The notes beneath the pieces are model-generated. The model worked only from the letters and a program-made list of their open reading frames with translations. It was not told the DNA's origin and made no database searches. The position numbers were made by a program, and so were the translations under genes. From Brachycybe producta (taxonomy: Eukaryota; Arthropoda; Diplopoda; Playtdesmida; Andrognathidae): 64,000 bases of DNA. The stretch's first letter is position 1, and every line of letters starts with the position of its first letter. The stretch covers positions 7,402,228-7,466,227 of the forward strand of contig JAUPFP010000007.1 of assembly GCA_036925085.1 (NCBI GenBank). Direction: 5' to 3'. Shown here piece after piece: positions 22,227 to 34,381 of the stretch.

Positions 22227-22599
22227 CTAGTGGGGTAACCCAACATAAATGACGGGAGCAAAATTAACAGGCAATTGTGTGCATGCGCGTCGTTTTTTCC
22301 TTTTTTTACTCCTTTCATTTCAATTTTCGTCACCCCCTCCCACTTTTCTCTCTCCCCCTCCCACTTTTTTCTCTCCCCCCCCACTCTACACTTTTCAACC
22401 TTTTCCCCTCTCAAATTTAATATCATGGGGTTCTTGGATGGTAAGGGTGCAACATATAGTTGACCTTGAGAAAAAAAAACAGTTCATTTATTCAAATTTA
22501 TATAAATTCCGATGTGCTTCAATGGTTGTATAGCTTTATCCCAGAAAGAGAGAAAGATATATTACATGTAGAAAGACACATAGAGACACAGACCTGGCA
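22227..22599 (-). mobile_element. Non-autonomous Helitron, copy D (tandem with C)
   Basis: It starts at plus-strand CTAGTGGGGTAACCC (22227), 16 bases after copy C. The hairpin is damaged (CCCAACATAAATGACGGG), and the end CAGACCTGGCA (about 22599) has lost the canonical terminal base pattern. Internal GTTGACCTTGAGAAAAA is conserved. Confidence 0.75.
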
Positions 22600-23516
22600 A
22601 AATATATATATAATTATTAATAATTATTTTTCGTGCCTTTACTGATTTTATCAATACAAACAATCGAAATAATGAAATAGAGAACAAATGTTCCGATTAA
22701 AGGACTTCACAAACACTTTTATATAATATTCGAGATCTATCATTAAACAATGTACATCTCGATAGGCAATTAAACCGAAACAATACACTTTAAAGAATGC
22801 TCTAACAGCTCTTTATTAGAAATTGAGAGACAGAAAAATAGAAGCTTTGTCTGAGATATGTCATTATTTTTCTCTTGAGAACCATGACAGCATTACAAAA
22901 AAACATTGTAAATAAAAGATAAAATCTAAATAACAAAATTAAAGAGTCCTGCAAACATTCTTGAGGATTCCTTAGAGATGATAATAAACACTGAAACTCC
23001 TATTTCAATCTAACACGCATGAGTTTTCACAAGGATAATTTCAATATCATATTTTAGAAACTCACAAATGGTCTACAAATACAGTTAACATAAAGGTAAG
23101 CTAAAACAATTGAATCAAGAATTTAAATGAAAACTATCAGTTGTTATACAAAGCTTAATGCAAAGATAAAATACTACATGAATTTAAATAAATAACTTCA
23201 AATATCACTTTAAGAAAGTCTACTTAAGTACAAATTCATAATTTACAATTAAATTCACTTGTACTTGGATTGTATTTCATAAAATTACTAATTATTATTA
23301 CGAATTACAAGTGAAAATTTATTAATTCCAAGTTAAAATGTCCCTTCCAGTATGTGTTTTTTTTTGTTTCATAAAACAGCAAGTATGTAGAATTAATTTG
23401 TAACTTTAGGGCTTGTAATTAACTTTTCGTATATCAGCACTAACTGAAGAAAAATTAATAAAAACATTATTCACCTGTTGTTGTTTTAATTAATGTAGCT
23501 TTAAATTGTAAAGATC
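22600..23516. other. AT-rich intergenic DNA, nothing recognised
   Basis: AT-rich; no open frame, hairpin or tandem array worth reporting was seen. Confidence 0.5.
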
Positions 23517-23640
23517 TTCGAACTCTTTCATTATTCTTCCTTTCAAAAGTAACATTAAGAGAAATCTGAAGTGTTTTAGAAACTAGAAATATAACTCTCA
23601 TTCGGTTAAAAGTATTTTCATGTTGATATTTTTTTTAGTT
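23517..23640 (+). mobile_element. Family X dispersed repeat, partial copy
   Basis: GAACTCTTTCATTATTCTTC, then AACATTAAGAGAAA, AGTGTTTTAGAAACTAGAAA and GTATTTTCATGTTGATATTT, in family order. The right end is missing. Confidence 0.6.
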
Positions 23641-24103
23641 TTTATGCTAGTCTGAAAAAATGTTTAACTATAAGTAGACAATATTTTTCTTTAAAAATAT
23701 ACTTTGAAAAATATCAACATTCAAATACTTTTAAAAAGATTACTACCTCTAGAAATTTTACGTTAAATTATGAAGAGACTTACCTTTTGTAAAAATGATG
23801 ATTATTTTTTTTAAAGTACCTTCTTAATTTAAAAAAACTCACATTACTTTTAATTCACTATTCAAATACTTGTATTTCCTATTTATTTCAAAGTACTATG
23901 GATTTAATATTGGAATTATCCCAACTGCTATGTGGCTCTCGAGTTGATGTGAAAGTTGTATTGAGTTTAATATAAATAGGGAATACATGTATTTCATTAA
24001 GGTGTGACACCCTGTACTTACAGAATGGTGGGACACCCCGTAGAAATTCCTTTCTGTCAGTATGGCACCCCTTGGTGCACAGATGTCCAGACTTGGGTGG
24101 TAA

Positions 24104-24131
24104 ATTTTTTTTTTTTGGGGGGGGGGGGGGG
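24104..24131. repeat. T-run followed by G15 homopolymer
   Basis: A T tract changes abruptly to fifteen consecutive G (24117-24131). It lies after a patch with repeated GACACCC/GGCACCCC motifs (24005-24075). Confidence 0.85.
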
Positions 24132-24189
24132 TTGGTGACGAATAAAAGTCACTTCAATTTTAACTTTTTTCTAATTTGAATGTCTTTTT

Positions 24190-24357
24190 AATTTTAAAAA
24201 ATATTTTAGCAATCATTGGGTAAGTCTAGACAATATTTCAACAAGAATATCCTGGGGGTAATGTTTTCTTTAAGTGATTCAGCTACTATTCTAGTTTTAA
24301 ACACTTTCAATTTCTCCTTAGTATTTGCTTCTGAAACACAAAATAAACAGAGTTAGA
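24190..24357 (-). mobile_element. Family X dispersed repeat, partial copy
   Basis: The plus strand reads AAGTGATTCAGCTACTATTC, TAGTTTTAAACACTTTC and AATAAACAGAGTTAGAAG, the complement of the family core and left end. Confidence 0.6.
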
Positions 24358-24804
24358 AGATGAACTTCTTTGTAAAACCACTTAATGCAATAAAAATTAT
24401 CAAACTAATAATCTCTTTAACAATAATAATAAATTCGGGTGAAGTTTTTAATTTTGCCTTAGAACGAAATAAAGATAAATTAAGAATGAAAATGAAAAAA
24501 GTCGCTGGCTCGGTTTTGGTCATAGAATGTTTCACATACAGTTGATGTACTGTATGTAAACACAAATAGCCGTCTTAATACCTTCTCTAGTACCATGAAT
24601 ACAGTAAATAATTTACTCTCTTACAGTATACTACATAATACATATATATATATACAAACACATGATGTCATTATTATGTCTACAAGAAAAGACAAAAGCT
24701 TAGTAAATATATAATGCCTTGAGCATCTAAATAAACAACGAAGTGCTTTTGCTTCTTCCCCCTTCTTGTCTCAAAATAGTTTGGTGAAAGTTTGCGACTT
24801 AAAA

Positions 24805-25440
24805 CAAAGATTGCACGCAAACCAGTAGAGTGGCAACATACTGTATATCTAGAGTGCATTACGTCCTCGGTAAAGTATGCAAGACAACAACGTCTTCAAG
24901 TCTTGTGTGCAACACTCGATTTCATTATAAAGTTAATAGTAGTCTTTGATGTTTTTCGGCATTTGCAGCTGACAATGCAAAATAAGCCAAGAGGAATATG
25001 TGACGAAAGTAATGTTCTGAGTAAATTGAATTCAAAGTAAATAAACTTCCATAGATATCAATGTTATAGTTACAAGTTGCTTTTGAGCAGCAATGAGAAA
25101 AGTTTTCACTTATTTCTCTTGTACACCAAATTCTTTTAACATTTCATTGACAAAATGTGGTACTTTTTAAAATGTCCCTTATTCCCATTCGCTTCTAACC
25201 ACTTCGTATTTGATATGCGAACCCATTACAGTGGCAACAGATATCTGGAGTGTATATTCCAGGCAAACGACTGATAAGAAAGTTAAAAATATCCAAAATG
25301 GTCATACTTTTTTTTAGGTTAGGCTTATATTTGCATTTGACAATGTAACTTAAAAAATTACTGCACGAGAACTGGTAGAACATCAACAGATATCTGGAGT
25401 GCATTACGTTCTATGTAAAGTAATGTTCAAGATAACAATG
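24805..25440. repeat. Three diverged direct copies of an about 90-bp sequence
   Basis: Units near 24810-24895, 25215-25260 and 25350-25435 share GCACG, AACCAGTAGA or a close variant, ATATCTGGAGTGCATTACGT and GTAAAGTA in order. The sequence before each unit (GACAATG, TTTGCA) also recurs, so this looks like an old local duplication. No coding frame spans it. Confidence 0.55.
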
Positions 25441-26704
25441 TTTCGACCAACATCAACTACAAATCTCTATGCAATTGTAGGAGTATCAATCACTGTGCAT
25501 TATTAAATATCGTGGAGCCTAAATAGCAGTATTTTGTTCACTTTTTTTGATAAACCAATCATCAAATCTTTGATGACAGATTAAAACTTTGAAATTAAGT
25601 TATTAATAATGCACCATAAACAAGGCATGTAGTTTATGTACCATTTAGGCCTATCAACTATATGTATTATGTAACTTACTAGCAACTTTACTGTTGTTCA
25701 GCATTGTTAATAAAGATTGTGCCAGTCTCAATGTTCTGTATATTAGATATTAAATTTTAGTGATTATTGTTGCAACTTATCTCATAATATTATTCTATAT
25801 TATTATTAATTCTATTGTCATTCTTACCGCATGAATTTGTTGATATGTTTTTTTACTAGTTGTTAGTGCTCTTAATATGTATTTCTTCTTGTTATTAATT
25901 GTATTATACTGTACTGAAGCTACCTGTGTATCTCTTGAGATTTGTTGAGCGATTTAATATAGCATTATTTCACCCTTTATACTGTATGTGGCGTTACGGG
26001 CACGGACATTTTAAGATGCAACCCACAGCAACAACTATTTGTTGATTAAAGGTCAGGAGAGTAAATATTATGATCTGGCCAACTACACACTGAGAAGGCG
26101 CAGTGTTGTCGGAGAAGAATTGCTAATATATTTGACATCATTTTGGTATACATAACTAATTAATTATTATAGGCTATAATCAAATCGCGAGCCATAAGCT
26201 ACGTAGACTTGACCAGAGTATTAATGTGATACCACAAAATAAAGGATCTATACATGTATACGTCTATTCAGTGGTGATAATATTAGGTCAATATTACGCA
26301 CGCATCTTAAACTAGATACACTGCATCTTCAATTTTCTGTCACTGATGTCAACTGAAAAAAATATCAATAAAAACATGATGCATAAAGTTTATAACTAAA
26401 AAGCCATTGAGAAAGCAAAAACAACCTGTATTAATAGACATGAATTTAATACCAAAAATGTAGCTTATTTTTTTTTTTAAACTTGAAACCAAATTATATT
26501 AAAAAAATTCAAATGGCAGATGAGAAAAAGTATCCACATGTTTGCAAAAGAACCACTTCCTGAAGGTACGTCACAGTATTTTCAAAACAAAAAAACAAAC
26601 CTATTATATGAAGTCTGTAATCACCTGTGACATATAGAACTACCATTTTTTGTGTTTTATACTTAGGATAATATTACTATGGTAACCTGATATTCGTTTG
26701 CAAG

Positions 26705-26741
<37 letters not shown>

Positions 26742-27064
26742 TGAGTTTGTATATAAAAGATAAATTAGTTGTATACTTGCCTAATAATGATGGCTCTGTA
26801 CTAAACACCAAAGACTTGACATGATTCGTTGGTTTCAGAACGTTACTTGATCCTAGAAAAACATACAGTAGAAAGAAAAAAAAATACAAAATGAATAAAT
26901 TGAAAAGAAAAACAAATATCTTTGTAACAAATAAAATAAATTGAAACCTTAAAATAATATCAATTTAATCTAGAATGCACATACTATTTAATATGATACT
27001 TTTGAAAGCTATTTTCTAAATAATATATAGGGACTATGCATTTATCAATTTTCAAAATTTATTA
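25441..27064. other. AT-rich intergenic DNA with a (TA)n array
   Basis: (TA)n at 26710-26738. No gene or element ends were recognised in the rest. Confidence 0.5.
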
Positions 27065-27072
27065 GGTTAAAC

Positions 27073-27341
27073 CTGTGGTTCCCAATCTTTTTTTTTTTGT
27101 TTGGAGGAACTCTTGAAATAGTTCGTAAAATCTAGGAGAATCCTCTACGTGGCTGACACATTAAATTCGACAGGGTTAAATTACAAAATAGATGTGTAAC
27201 GCAGTAGGGTTAATAAATAATAATTATAATTAACTCATACTTTTGGGGGGAAATATTACAAGAGTATTTATTGATTATTTCTAATTACTATTTCTTTCAG
27301 ACTTTTGCAAATTCTCGCGGAACCATGGTTGGGAATCACTG
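27073..27341. mobile_element. hAT-family MITE, 269 bp
   Basis: The ends are CTGTGGTTCCCAATC (left) and CAGTGATTCCCAACC (right, inverted), the classic hAT terminal pattern CAGTGGTTCYCAACC. The flanks are an 8-bp target duplication with one mismatch: GGTTAAAC (27065-27072) and AGTTAAAC (27342-27349). There is no transposase frame. The GGAGGAACTC and GCGGAACC segments inside the ends are also typical of this group. Confidence 0.88.
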
Positions 27342-27524
27342 AGTTAAACTAATACTAAAAAAGAAATCTGAAAGAATTCGTTGAATTCGAATTTTGTAGA
27401 AAATGTTGTTGCCCAAATAATGTTAACATACCAAAATATACCCATAGACCTACGTTTTTTGTTTAAATGCAATAATGTACAAAAAACCATAATTAAAATA
27501 GTTTTAAAGTATAAATGTCTCTGA

Positions 27525-27700
27525 AATCTTGATTATTCTAACTTTCAGGTGTAAAATGCAAAGAAACTTGAACATGTTTTAGAAACTAGAAGGGTAGCTT
27601 AACCACTTAAAGGTAAACTCATGTTGATATCTTTCAAAATACGCTTTTTAAGTGTCTTTGACAATGACCCAAATTTAATTTATGTCTAAAAAAGTTTATT
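27525..27700 (+). mobile_element. Family X dispersed repeat, partial copy
   Basis: CTTGATTATTCTAACTTTCA, ATGTTTTAGAAACTAGAAGG, GTAGCTTAACCACTTAAAGG and ATGTTGATATCTTTCAAAAT occur in family order. The right end is not found. Confidence 0.65.
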
Positions 27701-28582
27701 TTGAAAGATAAACCAACTTAAATGAAATAAATTAAAATAAAATGTTTTCATATACAGTATGAGCCTATTAAATTGAATGTGTATGTCAATTTTTTTTGTA
27801 AATTGGTGCACATCTATCTTGATATGTATTCCGGGGTACATTCATAACTACAAGGCTTCTTCCACCTGGAGGAGCACAAACAGTTCCAGAGAATTCATAT
27901 GCAAGCTGGTGTTGGGTCATTACAAAATCTTTCATTAACTCAAAATTTGTTATAAACTGACTTGCACCACTTTGCCTTTAAATGGTTCATGTGAAAAATG
28001 GTTATTAGCCATAAATATCATTGTATGTCTGAAACACTACTATATTTGAACAAAAAAACTGAAGATTGGATGTAGCAGTCATAAAGATGAACACACTGGT
28101 GTAGTGTCCATCCAGGGTCAAAATCAATGACTTTAACCAACATTCTGTCACATATATTGTACATTAAACACAAATCTTTTGGAAGAAAAAGGAAATGAAT
28201 GTTCATATAGTGAATGAATCGGTCAGAAAAAAAGTTAAAAGCAAATGTTCAACATTAAAGAAGAAATGGTGTTTTTTGTAGTAGAGAGCACTGATAAGAG
28301 TAATGCCTCATTTATAGTCGGTTGAAGTAGTCACTATGACTATTTAAGAAGACCAAGTTATCACCAACTAGAAATGCAACATTATATACTCAGTTATGAA
28401 GCCATTTAGTGGTGTCGGACTTATAGGATTAAATTTCATACCGTAATAGAACTTTACAATAAATTGTACAAAAAAAACTCGCCATTTTTTACTATAAAAA
28501 CTATATTCAAAAGTTACATTTAGAACATAAAACATAACTAATGAATGTAACCTATGTATGTTGACAGAAATTACAGGAGAGA
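27701..28582. other. AT-rich intergenic DNA, no gene seen
   Basis: Short frames at 28018-28206 and 28368-28655 (minus strand) lack motifs; nothing else is supported. Confidence 0.45.
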
Positions 28583-28680
28583 ACTGGCCTATCGGAAATT
28601 TTCCAATGGGTTGTTTAGTTTGCGGGTTTTTGACCTCCATTGCTCTAAAGAGCAATGGAAGTATATAGGATCATGCAAGA
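28583..28680. repeat. Dispersed repeat family Y fragment with a perfect 10-bp hairpin
   Basis: GGCCTATCGGAAATTTTCCA and TTTAGTTTGCGGG match, inverted, the hairpin block of family Y at 17077-17126. Next to it CCATTGCTCT, AA, AGAGCAATGG (28638-28659) forms a perfect 10-bp stem with a 2-base loop. A (GT)n run follows at about 28700-28722. Confidence 0.6.
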
Positions 28681-28722
28681 AAAGGGGAAAAAAAGGATGT
28701 CTGTGTGTCTGTGTGTGTGTGT

Positions 28723-29280
28723 CCGGAACCCGATTTAGTTCCTCAAACAACTCAAGAACGGAATGAGATAAAGACATGCAGTATTTTTTATTTGATTCCG
28801 TGGGTCAATATGAAGCTCCTGACAAAAAATTAGAAAATTTTACCCAGGGGTTATTTTTTTATGAATTTTTTAGAAACAAATTTTGAGTTTTTGGTCATAA
28901 TTTTTAGTGGGTCGAACAACTCGAAAACGGGGCCACCTACAATAAAATATCATCAGACCTAAAATGATGTAAACATTCTGACAATGAAACTGGAAAAAAA
29001 TTGGAATTTTAGAGCTATTCGATATATAAAATTTCGATTTTTTAAAAACGTAATTTTTTTTAAAAAAAATCTCGATTCTTCCTCTTTCCAGTTGTAGCAT
29101 TCGAAAGGGGGACTTTTCTATTATTTAGGAGGGGTGTTCCTTTCTATGTTCTGTTATTATTTTTGTATATTAGAATACATGTGACGTATATTCATTCTAA
29201 ACCATATTATTACAAATGAATGACACATGCGCATCACATGTAACTATGTCATGTACTTGAATACATACATGTGTTTATCT
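28723..29280. other. AT-rich spacer before the 30-bp satellite
   Basis: It has repeated phrases such as GGTCATAATTTTTAG and AACAACTC(A/G)A, at 28745 and 28917, that hint at an old element. No ends were found. Confidence 0.35.
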
Positions 29281-30080
29281 ATATACACATGCGCACAAGT
29301 GTGTACATGTGCGTACACATGCGCACAAGTGTGTACATGTGTGTACACATGCGCACAAGTGTGTACATGTGCGTACACATGTGCACAAGTGTGTACATGT
29401 GCGTACACATGTGCACAAGTGTGTACATGTGCGTACACATGCGCGCAAGTGTGTACATGTGCGTACACATGCGCGCAAGTGTGTACATGTGCGTACACAT
29501 GCGCGCAAGTGTGTACATGTGCGTACACATGCGCACAAGTGTGTACATGTGCATACACATGCGCACAAGTGTGTACATGTGCATACACATGCGCACAAGT
29601 GTGTACATGTGCGTACACATGCGCACAAGTGTGTACATGTGCGTACACATGCGCACAAGTGTGTACATGTGCATACACATGCGCACAAGTGTGTACATGT
29701 GCGTACACATGCGCACAAGTGTGTACATGTGCGTACACATGCGCACAAGTGTGTACATGTGCGTACACATGCGCACAAGTGTGTACATGTGCGTACACAT
29801 GCGCACAAGTGTGTACATGTGCGTACACATGCGCACAAGTGTGTACATGTGCATACACATGCGCACAAGTGTGTACATGTGCATACACATGCGCACAAGT
29901 GTGTACATGTGCATACACATGCACACAAGTGTGTACATGTGCGTACACATGCGCACAAGTGTGTACATGTGCGTACACATGCGCACACGTGTGTACATGT
30001 GCGTACACATGCGCACACGTGTGTACATGTGCATGCTCATGTGCGCACGTGTGTTCATGTGCGTACTCATGCACACACAT
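29281..30080. repeat. 30-bp minisatellite, about 26.7 units
   Basis: The consensus unit is GCGTACACATGCGCACAAGT followed by GTGTACATGT. It is strictly 30 bp long, so the phase never shifts. Apart from one AAG step each unit alternates purine and pyrimidine, a pattern favouring Z-DNA, and is rich in short inverted repeats (GTGTAC/GTACAC, ACATGT). Variants are clustered: GCGCGC in three adjacent units (about 29450-29513), GTGCAC in two at 29371-29430, and GCATAC in runs near 29551-29590 and 29851-29920. The right edge (30011-30080) is degenerate. Because 30 is divisible by three and the unit lacks stops, frames of 247-310 codons run through it on both strands; they encode 10-residue Cys/His/Thr/Val repeats and are most likely not genes. 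Confidence 0.95.
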
Positions 30081-33000
30081 GTAACAATGAAAAAAAAGTT
30101 GGTTATTTGCTATATGAAAGCATATATTAAAGCAATGGAGGTCTATAGGGGTTCCTTGAATCCCTTGTTTTTAAAAATACGGTCATATTTAAAGAGGATG
30201 TGAAGTTCTAGGCATTTTCGGAGTTTCTTACTCCTTATAGCCAAGCAAATAATTTTTCACAGGCCGTTTTTTCTCCCAGTTTGCCAATGAATTATAGTCA
30301 CACCTTCAAAAACTTCACATAATAATAATAAAAAAAAACTAATCTCAAGTGACTGTGACATTTCTTTTTCTGTATTTTTATTCTTTAAGATATATATCAC
30401 AATTATAAATGGTTATTTTAAATTGCAAATTATACAAAGTGCACACACAGTGTTTTCAAATGCTGCAAATATACTAAAGGAAACCCTAGAAAAAAGTTAC
30501 AGAAGAAAGAAATGTGCAAATAGCACAAAGAGCGTGTGTGTGTGTGTGTTCCGGACACTGCACTTGACCTAGAGGTGACATCATGCTGATGTTGCTCACA
30601 GCTTGCAAAATGAATTAGGCCTACTGAACTCAATTTTCATAATGATACAAGATAGAAATGTCTATGTGTTCACGCTTGTATATGTCACAGAGACCATAGC
30701 TAACAGAGAAATCATTTATTTGACCTACTACTACAGTAGTCATTCAATCCAAAGCAATATTCATGTTTGGCGAGAAGTGCCGACCTGCCGATAGTGGACG
30801 ATAAAGCGATTACCTGTACATGAAGGCCAGCAGCAGGTCAAATAGCTGATATATCTGAATAGCTATTTCTTCTTTCACTTCTATAGGAGTCCATGCACAC
30901 ACACACACACCATATAAAATATCGATCAGATCCTATGAGACAAACGAGGAAGAGTTTTAAAAGTCCAACATGCTGTCATTGCTGTTAAATTTTAATATAC
31001 TAGGTACTAAGCTTACAAAAATTGTGTCCGCTGGGCAATTGGTTTATTTACAAGGAGTATTGATTAAACCCACAACATGGATTAAAAGTTGAAAAAAAAA
31101 ATCGAGAAAGTTACAAAAACTATGAGATAACCGGCGATATGAACATACAGTGGTTATATCTATGTTTTTCTGCCATTCAGTAACCTATTTACCCTTCAAA
31201 TACAAACATAATAACCAAAAGAAAGATTTCCCTCCAATTTCTATTTATTCTAATTAAAAATGCAAACGCAAAACTTTTTTTTTTAAAAAAATTAACACAT
31301 ACAGTAGACCATTTTGCACCATAAAATATACAAAATTTTACACTGGAATTTGAAATGCAAAGCACATCACGGATTTCCCACTGCCTTCTGGTAGATCCTA
31401 AGAACCTATTAAGTTCTTCCTCTTAAGTCCATTAACATTAAAACCATAATCATGTCTACAGAAAATGAGAAAAAAGCAACTCATAAGGAAAAATAAAACT
31501 AATGACTTCAACATGTTTATCAACGAGACTTAGTCAATATATCTTAATATTAATACATAAAAGCTAAGTGCCATTGAACAGGAATTACATATCAAAGACA
31601 GGTTTCACACCAAACTATTTAGAAAGTCGCATCGATTACCAATATTTATATATAAATATCACTATGGATAGTCTACTTTTATCTTGGATATAAGTATGAC
31701 TCATGGCCTTTATGCCTACTGTTGCTCTTCAAAACTCAAGGGTCCTTCTTCCTACTGGTATAACTGCAGTCACAATGACTGTAATAAAGTAAACGCAGAC
31801 AAGAGTTGAAAGCTGCTGTGTGCCTGTTTCACAAGGGACTTGTGGATATATAACCTATCACCATTACATGAAATGAGTTTTACCATTAGGGCCTACATGC
31901 CAACTAAAGCTCTTTTGTCTGGCTCCAACTTTTATGGAAAGTTACATCCAACAGGAGCTGAATATTGTTGCTTATTTTTAGCCACAATTTGGAAGTTTTT
32001 TTTTACTCAGTATTGAAACAACAGACCATAGGGAGCAACATTTCACATGATTGTCTTAAAAATGGATACAGTATTCGTGAAATGAAAGAAGCTATTGTGT
32101 TTAAACATATGTCTGTATATAGGTTATACACGTCCCATGCTTACATTGGGTATATGAAAAAAAATATATAAAAATATAAAACCTTTTATACTTGAAAAAC
32201 AAAGAAAACATTTTTTTAAAAAAAAAAACTTTACATAAGCTATAAAATTATGCTTGACACTAATGTTCATATTGTAAATAATCATATGAAAGTAACAAAC
32301 TAAAGAAATAGTTTCTTTTCAAAACTTCAAACATGTCAGTGTCCCTTGTGAAATTACAAATTGAAATGTATTTGTTGTTAGTTTTTTTTTTTTATTTTTA
32401 CATATTTTCATAAACATGTGTTTATAGAAATTCATCAAAAATTTGAGTTACGTTTAAAAAATAAAACAAACAAACAACAAAAACAGCGCACGTTTCTGTA
32501 GCAACACTTGTAAAATTCATAAACTCCTAGAATTATTTAATAAAAATGTGGGTGTGTCTTTCTTCCTTTTAATTTTTGTTTTTCATTACTATTAAAAATA
32601 AGCCAAACCAACCATTACTTAAAAAAAATATATATTAAATGTAATATACAAACACAATATCAGTAAAAGCACTCAACAGGAGGTCAGTGAAAAAACTTCA
32701 TACTAATATAATAAAATGTAAATTACAACATCTCAATTATTAATATTGCAGTAGAAAATGTTCCTCGTGAACATGTCCGAAATTTAATTAATGACTCTGA
32801 CATTGTTAATCTTTAGGAAAATGTAATTCAAAGATGTGCATGAATGAATGCATGATTCTTTTATATGTGTACTAAATAACTTAACTACTAGGCTGGACAC
32901 ACATGGATTAAAATTTAATGTATGCAAAAATATAATTCATAAACATGGCTAAAGCATTATAATAATATGTTGAATTGTATGAGTTCAGTAATAACTAACA

Positions 33001-33935
33001 TAATAATGTTTGGCAAGCAATCAATAGACTCCGATCACTGGAAACAATTTAAGTCATGCATGTACTATATACAGTATATGCAACTAGTCTGTACTATAAA
33101 TACAATATGTATTTACTATAACAATTGTAAAGCCAGTATTTAGCTTCAGAGTGAATTCTCAGGCATTTTTTTAGAACTTTAGTGTAAGTGGATTATGCGT
33201 CCTATATGCCCTGAATAAAAAATGAGAACATGTGTTTTGCATTAAACTATATAATTGCCTTTGGCTTAATATCATTAGCTCACCTTTCATTTTCAGTTTC
33301 CAACATTAGTTAAACAATACACACAGAAATAGGGTTTGTTAACCCTATCATATACTGTATAGTCACAGATAGAGTCAGACACATATACACAAGGCCTACA
33401 GGCAAATGGTGAAGAATATATATTTCGTTGAATGCATTCATTCATTGGACACATTTTTCTTATTCATTTCAGGCAAAAAAAAAAAACTTGAATCATGTTG
33501 TATAAGCCAAAAGAAACTCAAAGAAAATTTTAATTGAAAGGCTTTTAAAGAAAATGATTGAAAGAAATTTTCTTAAAAGTAATTGAAATTAAAAAAAAAT
33601 AACTGATAGGGTTTTTAAAGAAATCCATTTCCGAATAAAAACTTACTACAGAGTGATTCATAACAATTTCAAATCTAAGTAGTTTTCACAACCAAATGTA
33701 TGGATTGTAAGCCATTTTAGGATCATACTGTATTAGAGTATATTCCAAACTTGTTATTAGCCTAGCTTAAATTGGGTCTATCATTTGCTTAGATAATAAC
33801 AATGGAAATGGATTTACTTTAATTTTTCTGAGGAAATGAATCAGTAAATTGAGTCAAAGTTAATTAAAATGTAGAGAGAAAAAAACACAACAATTTGAAA
33901 TGTAAGCCCATTTAGGTTTAATAAGACATAACTAA
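30081..33935. other. AT-rich intergenic DNA, no gene seen
   Basis: It contains (GT)n at 30533-30550 and (AC)n at 30896-30910. Short frames (for example 30603-30794 and 31965-32171) have no recognisable motif. Confidence 0.5.
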
Positions 33936-34381
33936 ATTGTTCTATACTAGACAACGTATAAACCTACTTACGCTCGTATTGTTGGGCGCAATCGGAAACT
34001 AAATATAATTTCTGTGCACTGTAAAAAATTCAGCTGGGTGATTCTTTTATAAATGAAGTTCCGGATGTGTATCATTTTACCAATTTTTTTCCTCACATAT
34101 GCGGCTATAGAAAGCCTCGCATGAGGAAGCCATGGTACAAACATACTGCCCTTAACACTGAATCAACATAATCTCTTTTGAGAAAGCAAGTATAAGAGGC
34201 TTGCTTTCTCGAGAAATATGGGTAGAAGCTAGCATGGTTCCCGGACACGTTTTCTTTACAGACGCCCCGCTAGCATGTTGTTTCCGGACGCTACTTTTTT
34301 GTTCTTAACAGATAATTCTTTTGTTTCCGAGTACGCCTAGAATAATATTGTTCTATACTAACCCATGTATAAACCTACTTA
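33936..34381. mobile_element. Inverted-repeat element between 35-bp direct repeats
   Basis: Direct repeats at 33936-33970 and 34347-34381 share ATTGTTCTATACTA and TATAAACCTACTTA exactly, around a variable 7-base centre. Between them, GGGCGCAATCGGAAAC (about 33985) and an inverted AGGCGTACTCGGAAAC (about 34325-34340) look like terminal repeats of a 0.36-kb element that is more GC-rich than its surroundings. It contains an 11-bp hairpin, GAGAAAGCAAG / CTTGCTTTCTC (34181-34211). The superfamily is not clear. Confidence 0.6.

Noticed and set aside
21728..22252. Proline/serine-rich 174-codon frame
   Set aside because: It is the pyrimidine-rich part and 22-bp array of Helitron copy C, with similar frames open in other phases.
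29281..30080. CRISPR array
   Set aside because: The 30-bp repeats are directly adjacent with no unique spacers, and the context is eukaryotic.
29227..30203. Five to six long frames (247-310 codons) on both strands as genes
   Set aside because: They follow a 30-bp satellite whose length is divisible by three and whose unit lacks stops; the products are pure decamer repeats.
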